DNA of 64,000 nucleotides from Verrucomicrobiota bacterium (GTDB lineage Bacteria > Verrucomicrobiota > Verrucomicrobiia > Chthoniobacterales > UBA10450): NCBI GenBank assembly GCA_003218375.1, contig QHNH01000010.1, forward strand, positions 187,887-251,886. Direction: 5' to 3'. The translations under genes and the position numbers were made by a program. Positions 37,680 through 47,236 of this stretch are shown in pieces. The notes under the pieces are model-generated. The model was given only the letters and a program-made list of their open reading frames with translations, was not told the origin of the DNA and did not search any database. Within the stretch, counting starts at the first letter, position 1; each line of letters begins with the position of its first letter.

Positions 37680-39170
37680 GTGGATCGCATGCGGCGACGT
37701 GCAGCGGAGTTCCTCGTTCTCGCGATAGATATTGGCAGTTCATCGACGCGGTCCGCGCTTTTCGACGACAAGGCGCGGATGGTGAACGGCACGGACGCGC
37801 GTCGAGAATATGCGGTCGAGTATTCGGCGGATGGGGGAGCGGAACTGTCTCCTTTCCGGCTGCGACAGGCGGCGCGGAATTGTGTGCGGGAAACATTGCA
37901 GGCGCATCGTGCTTCAGGTTTTCGCAAGGTCCCGGTCATCGGAGTCTCTGGGAGCGCTTTCTGGCACAGCCTGCTCGGCCTCGATGGAAATGGGCGGCCG
38001 CTGACGCCGATTTTTACCTGGGCGGATTCGCGTTGCGCCCGCGACGCTATCCAGTTGCGCGAACAATTCGACGAGCGAAAAATTCACGCACAGACGGGCT
38101 GCATGCTGCGCGCCTCCTTTTGGCCGGCGAAACTGTGCTGGTTCCGCCGCACGAACGGAAACCTTTTCCGGAAAGTCGTGCGTTGGGTTTCGCCGGCCGA
38201 CTGGATCTTCGAAGAGATTTTCGGAACCGGCGCGTCGAGCCCATCGATGGCCAGCGGAACCGGGCTCTACGATCTCCGAACGAAAAAGTGGCACGAGGAT
38301 TTACGGCAAGCATGCGAGGTCGGCATCGAAAAGCTGACCGTAATTACAGAAACACCACGACGCGCGATCTCGTTTCCCGGCTTGCGCGAAGCGCAGGTTT
38401 TTACCGCGGTGGGCGACGGCGCCGCCGGCAATCTCGGATGCGGCGCCAATGGCGGAGGCCGGATCGCGATCAACCTCGGCACCAGCGCCGCCGTGCGAAT
38501 AATGGAAGGCCCGCGCACGGCGCGAATCCCGATCCCGTTCGGCTTATTTCGTTATGCCGTCGACGGCGAGCGCACGGTGATGGGTGGCGCGATCAGCAAC
38601 GCGGGAAACCTGCGGCGCTGGTGTGCGCGCGAACTTCGGCTCGACGAAAATGAGGAGAACTCGTTAGGCCGAAAGGCCGCGGCCGGCGACAGGTTGATCG
38701 TCCTGCCGTTCTGGATCGCCGAACGCGCCCCGACCTGGCCGGAAAAACTTCGCGGGACGATCGTGGGCCTGACCCAATCCACCGATAGCGCTGCAATTTT
38801 CCGGGCGACGACTACCGCGGTCTTCTATCGGCTGGCGGAAATCCTGGCGCTCATCGAAAAAACCAGGGGCCGCGCAACCGAGATCATCGTCTCCGGCGGG
38901 GCGGTACACTCCGCGGCGACTCTGGCGCTCCTGGCGGATGCGCTCGGGCGCGACCTTTGCGTTTCGCGGGACGCCGAAGCCTCGCTGCGCGGGGCCGCGC
39001 GTTATGTCCTGGAAAAACTCGGCTCTCAATCCGGCCCGGGGCGAAAACCCAGGAGAGTGCGCCACGACCGGCGGCTCGCCGAAAAGCATCGCGTCCGACG
39101 TGCCCGGCAGGCGGCGCTCGAATCGATGTTCTCGAAGAATGGAGCGGCGTTCGAGTCGCTGAGCGGCTGA
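37680..39170 (+). CDS. FGGY-family carbohydrate kinase (gluconokinase-like)
   Basis: A 496-residue kinase of the FGGY actin-like fold. LAIDIGSSSTRSALFD is the phosphate 1 motif, and ISVSG-type VIGVSGSAFWHSL, AINLGTSAAVRIM (phosphate 2) and EIIVSGGAVHSA (adenosine motif) follow. This matches gluconate or xylulose kinases; which sugar is uncertain. The start codon (GTG at 37680, or ATG at 37689) abuts the mntR stop. The tail after about residue 450 is basic and non-conserved. Confidence 0.85.
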   Translation: MDRMRRRAAEFLVLAIDIGSSSTRSALFDDKARMVNGTDARREYAVEYSADGGAELSPFRLRQAARNCVRETLQAHRASGFRKVPVIGVSGSAFWHSLLGLDGNGRPLTPIFTWADSRCARDAIQLREQFDERKIHAQTGCMLRASFWPAKLCWFRRTNGNLFRKVVRWVSPADWIFEEIFGTGASSPSMASGTGLYDLRTKKWHEDLRQACEVGIEKLTVITETPRRAISFPGLREAQVFTAVGDGAAGNLGCGANGGGRIAINLGTSAAVRIMEGPRTARIPIPFGLFRYAVDGERTVMGGAISNAGNLRRWCARELRLDENEENSLGRKAAAGDRLIVLPFWIAERAPTWPEKLRGTIVGLTQSTDSAAIFRATTTAVFYRLAEILALIEKTRGRATEIIVSGGAVHSAATLALLADALGRDLCVSRDAEASLRGAARYVLEKLGSQSGPGRKPRRVRHDRRLAEKHRVRRARQAALESMFSKNGAAFESLSG

Positions 39171-39177
39171 CGAAGCG

Positions 39178-39198
39178 GCCGGGATCAGCGATCCCGGC
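39178..39198. terminator. Hairpin with 9-bp stem between convergent genes
   Basis: GCCGGGATC-AGC-GATCCCGGC is a perfect stem with a 3-base loop, 8 bases after the FGGY kinase stop and just before the convergent gene's stop. It could terminate transcription from both sides. The same core occurs in the element at 227-303. Confidence 0.6.
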
Positions 39199-39203
39199 TC
39201 CGA

Positions 39204-39629
39204 TTATTTCTTGTGCGATTTCCTGGGCCCGGAGTGCGAAGGCCCTTTCGCTTTCACAGACTGGGGACGTGCAGATCGGATCGATTGCACTCTGGGACGC
39301 TTCACCCTGGGTTCCGGCGGCGGCGGAGTTACGGCTTCCTCCCGCGCCTGGGCCGCAGCGGCGTTTGCGTTCGCCCGCGAGATCTGGAGCGATGTCGGCA
39401 TGCTGCTATCAATCGGGAGGTCGTTGTTTTGCCCTTTGGCCTGGGAATGCAGGGTGGCCGCGTAGTTGGATGAAGCGGGCAAATGATAGATCACCTGCGG
39501 CTTCGGATGCGCCACCGGCTTCTTCGTGGAAGAAATGTCGGGCGGCTGGGCCGAAACGGCGACGGTCAGGGCGAGCAAAGCCGCCCCACAAAGCCGAACC
39601 GATTTGTGTTGGAACCCGGGGTTGTTCAT
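39204..39629 (-). CDS. Secreted hypothetical protein, Pro/Ala/Lys-rich
   Basis: A 141-residue protein with a signal peptide (ending VSAQPP) and a low-complexity mature part rich in Ala, Pro, Ser, Lys and Arg (for example PPPPEPRVKRPRVQSIRS, and a C-terminus of Lys/His/Ser). No domain is recognised. The basic tail suggests interaction with a polyanion or the cell wall, which is inference. Confidence 0.5.
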   Translation of the reverse strand: MNNPGFQHKSVRLCGAALLALTVAVSAQPPDISSTKKPVAHPKPQVIYHLPASSNYAATLHSQAKGQNNDLPIDSSMPTSLQISRANANAAAAQAREEAVTPPPPEPRVKRPRVQSIRSARPQSVKAKGPSHSGPRKSHKK

Positions 39630-39807
39630 ACGCCGCGGTAGCGCAGCCGCGTGAAGGAAATATAAGATACCTCAACCCAGAATCGGTCGAAACAGGAAAA
39701 ACGCGTGTCCCGGGAAGAAAGAAAACGCTTGTCACCCGGCAACGCCACTCTCCAGAATGGCCTCTCGCGCCACCCGTTAACGGCGCTTGACGCACGGAGG
39801 ACATCCC

Positions 39808-42800
39808 ATGAACACAGAGAATCCTATCAACAAAATTGGTGCGAGCCTGCTGATCACACTCGCCCTCATTACCCTGACTTATCTGCTCCTGCCAAATGGA
39901 CGGTCGGTCGGGGCCGCGCCTCAGTTGCAGCCACCCGGAACGACGCTCGCCGCTTCTGTGCGCGCCGACCAGAAGCACATGCGCATGGCCCTCGGACAAT
40001 TGCCGCTCTCCTTCGAGATGAACCGCGGCCAATTCGACCCGCAGGTCCGCTTCGCTTCGCGCGGCGCGGGCTTCAAGGCGTTCTTCACCCAAAGCGAGAT
40101 GGTCTTCGTCCTGAGAAAGCCGGCGTCGAACAGCGCTGCCCAGGGAAATACGAATGCGTCGAAACCGGCGAGTCCACAGACCGCGGCGCAGGCGAAACAA
40201 GCGAGAGAAGAGCGAGCGGCACAACGCGCGGCCTCGAGAGCCGTGGTGCGAATGAGTCTCGTCGGCGCAAATGCCGCGTCCACCGTGACTGGCGTGGAAG
40301 CATTAGCCGGCAAGATCAATTACTTTCGCGGGAACAACGAGCAGAAGTGGATCACCGGCGTCCCGACATTTCGTCGCGTTTCGTTTGCGGGAATTTATCC
40401 TGGAATCGACCTGATCTATTACGGCAAGGGCCGGCAACTGGAGTACGATCTGGTCGTCGCGCCCGGCGTTAATCCGAACCAAATCGCCTTCGACTTTGAC
40501 GGAGCTGAGCGTGTCGAGGTGGATGCCGCCTCCGGCGCGCTGATCATACACGCGGCGGGCGGCGCGCAAATGCGGCAAGGCAAGCCTTTGATTTACCAGG
40601 AAGTCAACGGGATGAAGCGCGCTGTCTCCGGCGGTTTCACGACAAACGGTAACCGCGCTGGGTTCAGCGTGGGTGATTACGATCGTTCCCGCCCGCTGGT
40701 GATCGATCCGGCCATCATTACTTATTCGACTTACCTCGCCGGGGAGGACAATGACCGCGTCCACGATATCGCGGCCGATGCCGACGGCGATGCTTACGCT
40801 GTGGGCTGGACGGAATCGGAAACATTCCCGGTGAAGGATGCGTATCAATCGGGACAGAACAACAACACCGACGAAGCGTTTGTTACCAAGTTCAATCCGG
40901 ATGGAACGGAACTCATCTGGTCGACTTACCTCGGTGGTGGCCAGGGCCAAATCGACTTTAATACCGAAGGCACCGCTACCGCTGACGACGGAGCTTATGG
41001 GGTGGCGTTGGACGCGGACCGGAATGTTTATGTAACCGGTTGGGCCTACTCGGTGGATTTCCCCACCCGAAACGCGATGCAGCCGCATTTGGCCGATGCG
41101 TGCTGTGGGTCCGACAGCTTCATCACCAAGCTAAACGCCGCGGGCGATCAGCTCGTTTTCTCGACTTTCTTCGGAGGCGCGGACGGAACCGACGTCGGTC
41201 GCGGGATCGCGCTCGACAGCAAGAATAATGTTTACGTGGTCGGCTACACCGATTCGTTCGCTTTCCCGACAACCAAACCGATCCAGGGCGAGATCGACGG
41301 ACGGACGGCCCACATTCATACGACTAACGAACATTTCGACGGCTATCTGGCGAAGATTGATTCGTCGGGCCAGTTCCGCGTCTATTCCACTTACATCGGC
41401 GGCAGTCTCGATGACGTAGCTCTCGGGGTGAAGGTGGATCGCGAGGGCAATGCTTACGTGACCGGCTGGACGGACTCGACTGAGGCGCCACCACTTTTCC
41501 CGACGACAAGCGGAGCGTTCCAGACAAGTCCTGGCGGCAATGGTACTACCCGGGACGCTTTCGTTACCAAGGTAGACGCGGCCGGCTCTCAATACCTTTA
41601 CTCGACCTTTCTCGGCGGCAATGGATCTGACGCCGCCTGGGGTATTGCCCTTGGTACCGATGAGAGCGCCTACGTGACGGGATACACCGATTCAAGCGAC
41701 AATCGAGACGCGCCCGCAGCGGTGACAACACAGAACGATTTTCCCACGACGGCAAGCGCGTTCCAAAAGCAGAACAATGGCGGATTCGATGCCTTCCTGA
41801 CAAGACTCGCTCCCGACGGATCGACTCTCCTTTATTCCACTTACATCGGTGGCGCCGCTAACGAGGGAGATGGGGGCAGCCAATGCCTTTCCTGCCCCGA
41901 CCGCAATGATGGCGCAGCCGTCGCGGTAGATCTCTTCGGCAACGCCTACATCACGGGCTGGACGGAATCCACTTTCGTGCCTCCCCCACCTGGAGGGGGC
42001 AACGCGCCGGCGGTGGCGCCCGGTAACTTCCCGACCAAAGATGCGTTTCAACCTAATCCCGGCAGCAGCCCGGGGAGTTCGCCCCCTGCTTCACGCGATG
42101 CTTTCGTGTCGATGTTCAACACCAACGCGAGCGGTAATAATTCGCTGGTTTACTCGTCGTTTCTCGGCGGCAGCCGTCAGGACGAAGGCGAGGCCATCGC
42201 ACTGGATCCCGCCGGCAATCTTTTCGTCGCCGGCTGGACGAAATCAGACTGCCAGTGCCAAGCACCCATTGGCTCCGGCGTATTGACCGCAGCGAATGAT
42301 TTCCCAACGACAGCCGGAGCGTTTCAGGAAGAACCGAGTTCTGGCGATGACGGCTTTGTGGTCGCTTTTGTCGGTGGCTCGAATGTCATCGGTCAGAATC
42401 AGGGTTTCATGATCTCTGGCCAGGTTACGGACCAGGATGGCAACCCGGTTCAAGGCGTGACTATTACGTTGACCAAACCAGACAACACTACCGCGGTGAC
42501 CACGACCGACGCACAGGGCCTCTATTCCTTCCCGAACCTTCCGCCTTTTCCGGAAGACCCTTACACGGTCACTCCATCCGGTCTCGGTTTCGTCTACACA
42601 CCGCCGAGCCAGGAGGTGATCATTACTAATAAGAACGAGCGGGCAGATTTCGTCGCGAGTTTCCCAGAACCGGAGCCGTCGCCTACGCCTAGCCCCACAC
42701 CCACGGCTACCGCAACCGCCACGGCAACGCCCACGGCTACTCCGGCATCGCAGGCGGTTAATCTTTCGACCCGCCTTCATGTCCTGACCGGCGACCAGGT

Positions 42801-43539
42801 GGGCATCGGCGGTTTCATCGTCACCGGCAGCGGACCCAAGCATGTGATCGTGCGGGCGATCGGACCCTCGCTGACGCGCTTTGGAATTCCAAATCCGCTT
42901 CCGGATCCGGTCCTCGAATTGCATGGCCCGGGCGCATTCGCGACCATCACGAATAATGACTGGCGTGACACCCAGGAAACCCAAATCAAGGCGACCGGCC
43001 TCGCGCCGACCAACGATCTCGAATCGGCGATCGACGCCATCCTGTCGCCCGGCAATTACACTGGAATTATTCGCGGAAACGGCGGCTCCACCGGCATAGG
43101 GCTGATCGAAGTTTACGATCTCGACACGGCCGCTTCATCGAAGTTGAGCAACATCAGCACCAGAGGTTTCGTGGGGAGCACCCCCGGCGATGCTATCATT
43201 GCCGGCTTCATTCTTGGGAACCAGAGCGCGCCCGATCGGATCGTGATTCGCGGGCTCGGGCCAAGCTTGACCGCACTTGGCGTTCCTAACGTTTTGCAGA
43301 ACCCGACCCTGGAACTGCATAATGGCGATGGCGTGCTGCTCTTCACCAACAACGATTGGCAAGACAATCCGAGCCAGGCCGCCGAGATTGCAGCTGCCGG
43401 CCTGGCGCCGGGCAACAGCCTCGAATCCGCCATCGCCGTCACCCTTCCGCCCGGAGCGTACACGGCGATCCTCGCCGGACTCGGCAACACCACCGGAAAC
43501 GGTCTTGTTGAAATCTACGACCGCGGCAATGGGCCGTAG
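39808..43539 (+). CDS. Large secreted SBBP-repeat beta-propeller protein
   Basis: A 1243-residue exported protein. A signal anchor (about 1-40) leads to a DUF7948-type domain (LPLSFEMNRGQFDPQVRFASRG), then about ten SBBP repeats of the type ITYSTYLAG, DAYAVGWTES, AFVTKFNPDG. A carboxypeptidase-regulatory-like domain follows (GQVTDQDGNPVQGVTITLTKPD), then a Pro/Thr linker (PSPTPSPTPTATATATATPT) and two copies of a domain with HVIVRAIGPSL or RIVIRGLGPSLTALGV and NNDW. The start at 39808 has GGAGGA just upstream. The role is unknown; surface location is likely. Confidence 0.9.
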   Translation: MNTENPINKIGASLLITLALITLTYLLLPNGRSVGAAPQLQPPGTTLAASVRADQKHMRMALGQLPLSFEMNRGQFDPQVRFASRGAGFKAFFTQSEMVFVLRKPASNSAAQGNTNASKPASPQTAAQAKQAREERAAQRAASRAVVRMSLVGANAASTVTGVEALAGKINYFRGNNEQKWITGVPTFRRVSFAGIYPGIDLIYYGKGRQLEYDLVVAPGVNPNQIAFDFDGAERVEVDAASGALIIHAAGGAQMRQGKPLIYQEVNGMKRAVSGGFTTNGNRAGFSVGDYDRSRPLVIDPAIITYSTYLAGEDNDRVHDIAADADGDAYAVGWTESETFPVKDAYQSGQNNNTDEAFVTKFNPDGTELIWSTYLGGGQGQIDFNTEGTATADDGAYGVALDADRNVYVTGWAYSVDFPTRNAMQPHLADACCGSDSFITKLNAAGDQLVFSTFFGGADGTDVGRGIALDSKNNVYVVGYTDSFAFPTTKPIQGEIDGRTAHIHTTNEHFDGYLAKIDSSGQFRVYSTYIGGSLDDVALGVKVDREGNAYVTGWTDSTEAPPLFPTTSGAFQTSPGGNGTTRDAFVTKVDAAGSQYLYSTFLGGNGSDAAWGIALGTDESAYVTGYTDSSDNRDAPAAVTTQNDFPTTASAFQKQNNGGFDAFLTRLAPDGSTLLYSTYIGGAANEGDGGSQCLSCPDRNDGAAVAVDLFGNAYITGWTESTFVPPPPGGGNAPAVAPGNFPTKDAFQPNPGSSPGSSPPASRDAFVSMFNTNASGNNSLVYSSFLGGSRQDEGEAIALDPAGNLFVAGWTKSDCQCQAPIGSGVLTAANDFPTTAGAFQEEPSSGDDGFVVAFVGGSNVIGQNQGFMISGQVTDQDGNPVQGVTITLTKPDNTTAVTTTDAQGLYSFPNLPPFPEDPYTVTPSGLGFVYTPPSQEVIITNKNERADFVASFPEPEPSPTPSPTPTATATATATPTATPASQAVNLSTRLHVLTGDQVGIGGFIVTGSGPKHVIVRAIGPSLTRFGIPNPLPDPVLELHGPGAFATITNNDWRDTQETQIKATGLAPTNDLESAIDAILSPGNYTGIIRGNGGSTGIGLIEVYDLDTAASSKLSNISTRGFVGSTPGDAIIAGFILGNQSAPDRIVIRGLGPSLTALGVPNVLQNPTLELHNGDGVLLFTNNDWQDNPSQAAEIAAAGLAPGNSLESAIAVTLPPGAYTAILAGLGNTTGNGLVEIYDRGNGP

Positions 43540-43572
43540 AAAAAGAATGCATCGATAACCTGTTCCTGGAGC

Positions 43573-43641
43573 CGCTTCGCTTTGCGAAGCGCGAGAGCGA
43601 CGCACTTATCACACGAAATCTCGCGTCGCCCATAGGGCGAC
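43573..43641. repeat. Two intergenic hairpins with 3-base loops
   Basis: CGCTTCGC-TTT-GCGAAGCG at 43573-43591 and GTCGCCC-ATA-GGGCGAC at 43625-43641, the second followed by GGCTACAG. They lie in the 178-base space between the SBBP gene and gspF; no other feature is seen there. They match the GCTAC-edged hairpin family of this window. Confidence 0.65.
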
Positions 43642-43717
43642 GGCTACAGAAAACGGCTCTTGCTAGACGACCTCGCAACGGCGCGATAAGGTTCCGCGCA
43701 ACGCAGCTGTTTTTCGC

Positions 43718-45007
43718 ATGCCACAATTTTCTTATCGGGCGCGGAATGCCCAGGGCGGTCTAGTGGAAGGAGTGCTCGATTGCCCGGACCGCGCGGTGGC
43801 GATCCGGCAAATCGAGCAATTGCATTACATGCCGGTGCGCATCGAGCTGGTCGCCAGCGCACCCGCGGTGGCGAGCAAGAGCCAAAAGAATGGCGCGCCA
43901 GCGCCCGTAGCGGCCGCGCCGATCACAGCCGCAGCGCCCACAACGCCGCCGCAAAAACTGAAACTCTCGCACAACCAATTGCTCATCTTCACCGAGCAAC
44001 TCGCCCATCTGCTCAGGGCGGGCATGACCCTCGACGAAGGCCTGTCCATCCTGGAAAAACGCCTCAAGCAACCCCGCCTGCAGCAAATGACCCACGGCCT
44101 GCACCAGGCGCTCGTCGACGGGCGCAGTTTTTCCCAGGCGCTTCGTGATTTTCCCCGCGTCTTCCCGCCGATTTACATTAACCTCGTCGCAGCCGGTGAA
44201 GCGAGTGGCGCGCTGCCCGAAATCCTGACCCGATTGGTCGAGCATCTTACCCAGATGAAAAATCTGCGCGACCGCGTCCAGCAGGCGCTGATTTATCCGG
44301 CCTTTTTGGCGCTGGCTGGATTGGGCCTGATCGTAATTTTTATCACGTTCATGGTGCCGCAACTGGTCGGGTTCATGGAAAAAACGGGCGGCACTCTCCC
44401 CGCGGCGACGCGAATTTTGCTGGGCGTAAATCATATTCTGACGACGTATTGGTGGCTCGGCATCGTGATCGCGCTCGGGCTCCTGGTCGCGTTTCGCGCT
44501 TTTGTTCGCACCGATGAAGGAAGAATCGCGTGGGACCGCTTTCGCCTGATGATCCCGGGATACAGCCGGGTGGTGTTGCACCGATATTACGCGCAATTCT
44601 CACGCACTCTCGGGACGCTGATGGAAAACGGAGTTCCGTTGTTGCGGGGGATCGATCTGGTGACCGAAATCGCCGGCAACCGCTATCTCGAACTCAAGAT
44701 GATCGAAGCGCGCCGCGCTGTGATCGACGGCGCCACGCTCTCCGCGGCGCTCACCGCGCAGGATCTGTTTCCCGATTTGTTTACCGACATGATGGCGGTG
44801 GGCGAACAAACCGGCCACTTCGCCCAAACCATGCAGACGATCGCGGACATTTACGAGCGCGAGCTGGACCGAACGGTCAACACCGTCTCGACCTTGATCC
44901 CACCGGTAATCATCGTGCTCATCGCGCTCGTGGTAGGGCTCGTCGTTTACAGCATTCTCTCGGCGGTCTTCGAAATGACGCATAGTTTGCAGGTTAAGCC
45001 GAATTGA
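43718..45007 (+). CDS. gspF: Type II secretion/pilus inner membrane protein GspF
   Basis: A 429-residue GspF/PilC-type protein with two homologous halves and three membrane segments. The N-terminal QFSYRARNAQGGLVEGVLDCPDRAVAIRQIEQL is typical, followed by an Ala/Pro linker (about 50-80). The first half has LSHNQLLIFTEQLAHLLRAGMTLDEGL and ALRDFPRVFPPIYINLVAAGEASGALPEIL; the second has QDLFPDLFTDMMAVGEQTGHFAQTM. It is the inner membrane platform. gspG lies two genes downstream. Confidence 0.93.
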   Translation: MPQFSYRARNAQGGLVEGVLDCPDRAVAIRQIEQLHYMPVRIELVASAPAVASKSQKNGAPAPVAAAPITAAAPTTPPQKLKLSHNQLLIFTEQLAHLLRAGMTLDEGLSILEKRLKQPRLQQMTHGLHQALVDGRSFSQALRDFPRVFPPIYINLVAAGEASGALPEILTRLVEHLTQMKNLRDRVQQALIYPAFLALAGLGLIVIFITFMVPQLVGFMEKTGGTLPAATRILLGVNHILTTYWWLGIVIALGLLVAFRAFVRTDEGRIAWDRFRLMIPGYSRVVLHRYYAQFSRTLGTLMENGVPLLRGIDLVTEIAGNRYLELKMIEARRAVIDGATLSAALTAQDLFPDLFTDMMAVGEQTGHFAQTMQTIADIYERELDRTVNTVSTLIPPVIIVLIALVVGLVVYSILSAVFEMTHSLQVKPN

Positions 45008-45025
45008 GGTAATCTCGGGCCGCAA

Positions 45026-46090
45026 ATGCTTTCACGGGTTGCCGCGCTTTTCCTCCTGGTGTTCGCGGTCTCGTCGACTCGCGGGCAGGAAGTTTTCGCC
45101 GACTCGCTCGCGAAAACGGCGTCGAAAAAATCCGCCCGAGTCGAAAGCACCTGGCTCGATCTGCGCCAAATCCCGGCCGCCAGCTCCAAGCCGCAGGCGA
45201 GTCCCGACTGGGTGGAAGCGATTTCGATTGTGCCGTCCGTAAAAACACCGGGCGTTCCCGAGAAAACCGTCTTCCGAATTCGCCTCGCCCGCCCGAACGC
45301 GGAAGCGCAGGTACTTTTCTGCCGTCTCTTCTTTGACGATAACGCCGAGCAGAAACCGCAGTTGATCGCGTGGGACGAGTCCGGCACGGTGGTGATGCAA
45401 TCCGGCCCGCTCGGAGCGGGAATCGGATTGCCAACCTCCGAAAGCGTGATGATTCCGATGGTCGCAGCGTCCACCATCGACATTGAAGTTCCGGGCGACG
45501 GAAAAACGGTGCGCGGTGCCTATCTCGATTGGATGGCAAGCGCGGAGGTGCTTCATCCCTTGAGCGCCGAGCATCGCGATCTGATCCCGGAGCCGTTCGC
45601 GGCGATGGCGCCGCTTCACCCCGCCACCCAGGATAGCGAACGATTCGGCACGGTGACGGCCTCGCTGGCAGACGAGACGATCCGCATCGGCGCGAGCGTA
45701 TCGCAAGGCGCCGCGTTTCAGTTCGGCCTCGAATCGCAACCGCTCGTCGCGTTGGTGACCTTCGAGGTGGCCAGCCCGAACATTACCTCGCCGCCGGAAA
45801 TTTTCGTCAACAGCGAAAATCTCGGCCCCGCCACAGTCACGCTTCCCGACCTGGCCGATCCGGCTTATCGTGGACAAACTGCTTCGCTTCTGCGCGGGAT
45901 GCGGTTCCAATACACGGGCTGGCTGCGGGCGCAGAAACTGATTCCAGCAGCCAATTTGAAAGCTGGAACGAACGATATCCTGATCATCGGCGGCGCCGGC
46001 ACCCCGGCCTCGGCGATTCGGGCCACCCAGATTCAGTTGAAGTATCTCTGGGATAAAACAGATTACCAACTGCAGACTGAGATTAAATGA
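45026..46090 (+). CDS. Secreted hypothetical protein between gspF and gspG
   Basis: A 354-residue exported protein with a signal peptide (ending STRGQEV) and a beta-rich mature part (for example VPEKTVFRIRLARPNAEAQVLFCRLFFDD). I recognise no domain. It lies 18 bases after gspF and its stop overlaps the gspG start as ATGA, so it is made with the secretion machinery and may serve it. No GspD, GspE or GspC signature is seen in it. Confidence 0.6.
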   Translation: MLSRVAALFLLVFAVSSTRGQEVFADSLAKTASKKSARVESTWLDLRQIPAASSKPQASPDWVEAISIVPSVKTPGVPEKTVFRIRLARPNAEAQVLFCRLFFDDNAEQKPQLIAWDESGTVVMQSGPLGAGIGLPTSESVMIPMVAASTIDIEVPGDGKTVRGAYLDWMASAEVLHPLSAEHRDLIPEPFAAMAPLHPATQDSERFGTVTASLADETIRIGASVSQGAAFQFGLESQPLVALVTFEVASPNITSPPEIFVNSENLGPATVTLPDLADPAYRGQTASLLRGMRFQYTGWLRAQKLIPAANLKAGTNDILIIGGAGTPASAIRATQIQLKYLWDKTDYQLQTEIK

Positions 46091-46506
46091 AAAGACCAAA
46101 CCGACAGAGCGCGTTCACCCTTTTGGAAATCATGCTGGTGGTCAGCATCATCGTGATCCTTCTGGGGGTAGCGATCAGCCGGATTGGAGATCCCGGTGGC
46201 ATGGTCAAAAGCGAAGTGGCCGTGAAGTCCGACATCCAGGGAATCACGAGCCAGCTCCGGCTTTACGAAAGCATCAACGGATTTTTGCCCACGACCGAAC
46301 AGGGGCTGCAAGCGCTGGTGACTCAACCGAGCACCGAGCCGCGGCCGACCCGCTGGTATCAACTTTTTAAAAAGGTCCCCAAAGATCCTTACGGCAGCAA
46401 TTACATCTATCTTTGCCCGGGCCGCAGAAATCCGAACGGATTCGATCTCTACTCCGCCGGTCCCGACCGCAAGCCGGATACGGCTGACGATAATTGGGGC
46501 GAATAA
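46087..46506 (+). CDS. gspG: Type II secretion major pseudopilin GspG
   Basis: A 139-residue pseudopilin. The class III signal SAFTLLEIMLVVSIIVILLGVAISRI has the conserved Glu at position 5 of the mature protein. The C-terminal KDPYGSNYIYLCPGRRNPNGFDLYSAGPDRKPDTADDNWGE carries the GspG calcium-loop pattern. It is the last gene of the plus-strand set gspF-X-gspG. Confidence 0.95.
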   Translation: MKRPNRQSAFTLLEIMLVVSIIVILLGVAISRIGDPGGMVKSEVAVKSDIQGITSQLRLYESINGFLPTTEQGLQALVTQPSTEPRPTRWYQLFKKVPKDPYGSNYIYLCPGRRNPNGFDLYSAGPDRKPDTADDNWGE

Positions 46507-46545
46507 CGCCCGGGGCGTTCGCAAGACCCGCGAGCGGCTAGTCCG

Positions 46546-47199
46546 TTACAATTCCACTTCCGGTGTCGGCGCCTGGTAGGGCGTCACGGCCGGATTTTTC
46601 GGAATGACTCCACGGACGCGGGGCGGCGGTGTGGGCAGCTGCGGGATCGGCGCCGGACGCTGCTGCTGAATAACCGTCGATTGCTGTGGCACGACCGTCG
46701 TGGGCGGCGGGACGATGGGCTGCGCCTGGGTCTGTGGCTGGGGTATCTGCTGTTGCGGCATCTGGCCGGTCACGACAGTTTTCAAGAGCGCCTCGTTGAA
46801 GGCCAGCGTCGCCGTCTGTCCATCTTTCGAAATCGTGACTTTGGTCGCGCCGATTTTGTCCGACCACTCGATGCTGGTGATGGCGTATCCGTCCTCGGAG
46901 CCTTTGGTGGAAAGATACTTCTTGAAATTCTTGTCCGCGCTCGAGGCGATTGTTACGAAATCGCCGTCCTTGGAATGCGCGGCGTTCGCGACGTAAAGGT
47001 CCTTCGCAAAATTTGGGGTCGCAGCGGGCGCGGCGACCGCGGTGGCCACGGCAAACGGCGAGCGGTCCATCATCGCCTGGTAACGGGCGAAGGTATACGG
47101 CTTCGGCACATCGTCAGCGGTCAGCAGGCGCAATGGGACTGCCGCGAGGAGAACGAGCGCGAGATTCCTGGTCTTCATTTTTTCCGAGAAGGTTTTCAA
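46546..47199 (-). CDS. Hypothetical secreted protein with Pro/Gln-rich tail
   Basis: A 217-residue protein with a hydrophobic N-terminus (LALVLLAAVPLRLLTADD), a central alpha/beta stretch (SKDGDFVTIASSADKNFKKYLSTKG) and a tail rich in Gln and Pro (PQQQIPQPQTQAQPIVPPPT). It is at the end of the gspH-M series, a place where a GspC-like or periplasmic part of the machine would fit, but no such domain is recognised. A later Met at residue 8 is an alternative start. Confidence 0.55.
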   Translation of the reverse strand: MKTFSEKMKTRNLALVLLAAVPLRLLTADDVPKPYTFARYQAMMDRSPFAVATAVAAPAATPNFAKDLYVANAAHSKDGDFVTIASSADKNFKKYLSTKGSEDGYAITSIEWSDKIGATKVTISKDGQTATLAFNEALLKTVVTGQMPQQQIPQPQTQAQPIVPPPTTVVPQQSTVIQQQRPAPIPQLPTPPPRVRGVIPKNPAVTPYQAPTPEVEL

Positions 47200-47236
47200 T
47201 TAGGACAATAACGAAACGCGTCCTGTTCGAACATCG

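Noticed and set aside
45032-46099. Minus-strand 355-residue frame opposite the gspF-gspG spacer gene
   Set aside because: The plus strand has a signal peptide and ATGA coupling to gspG, while the minus frame has neither.
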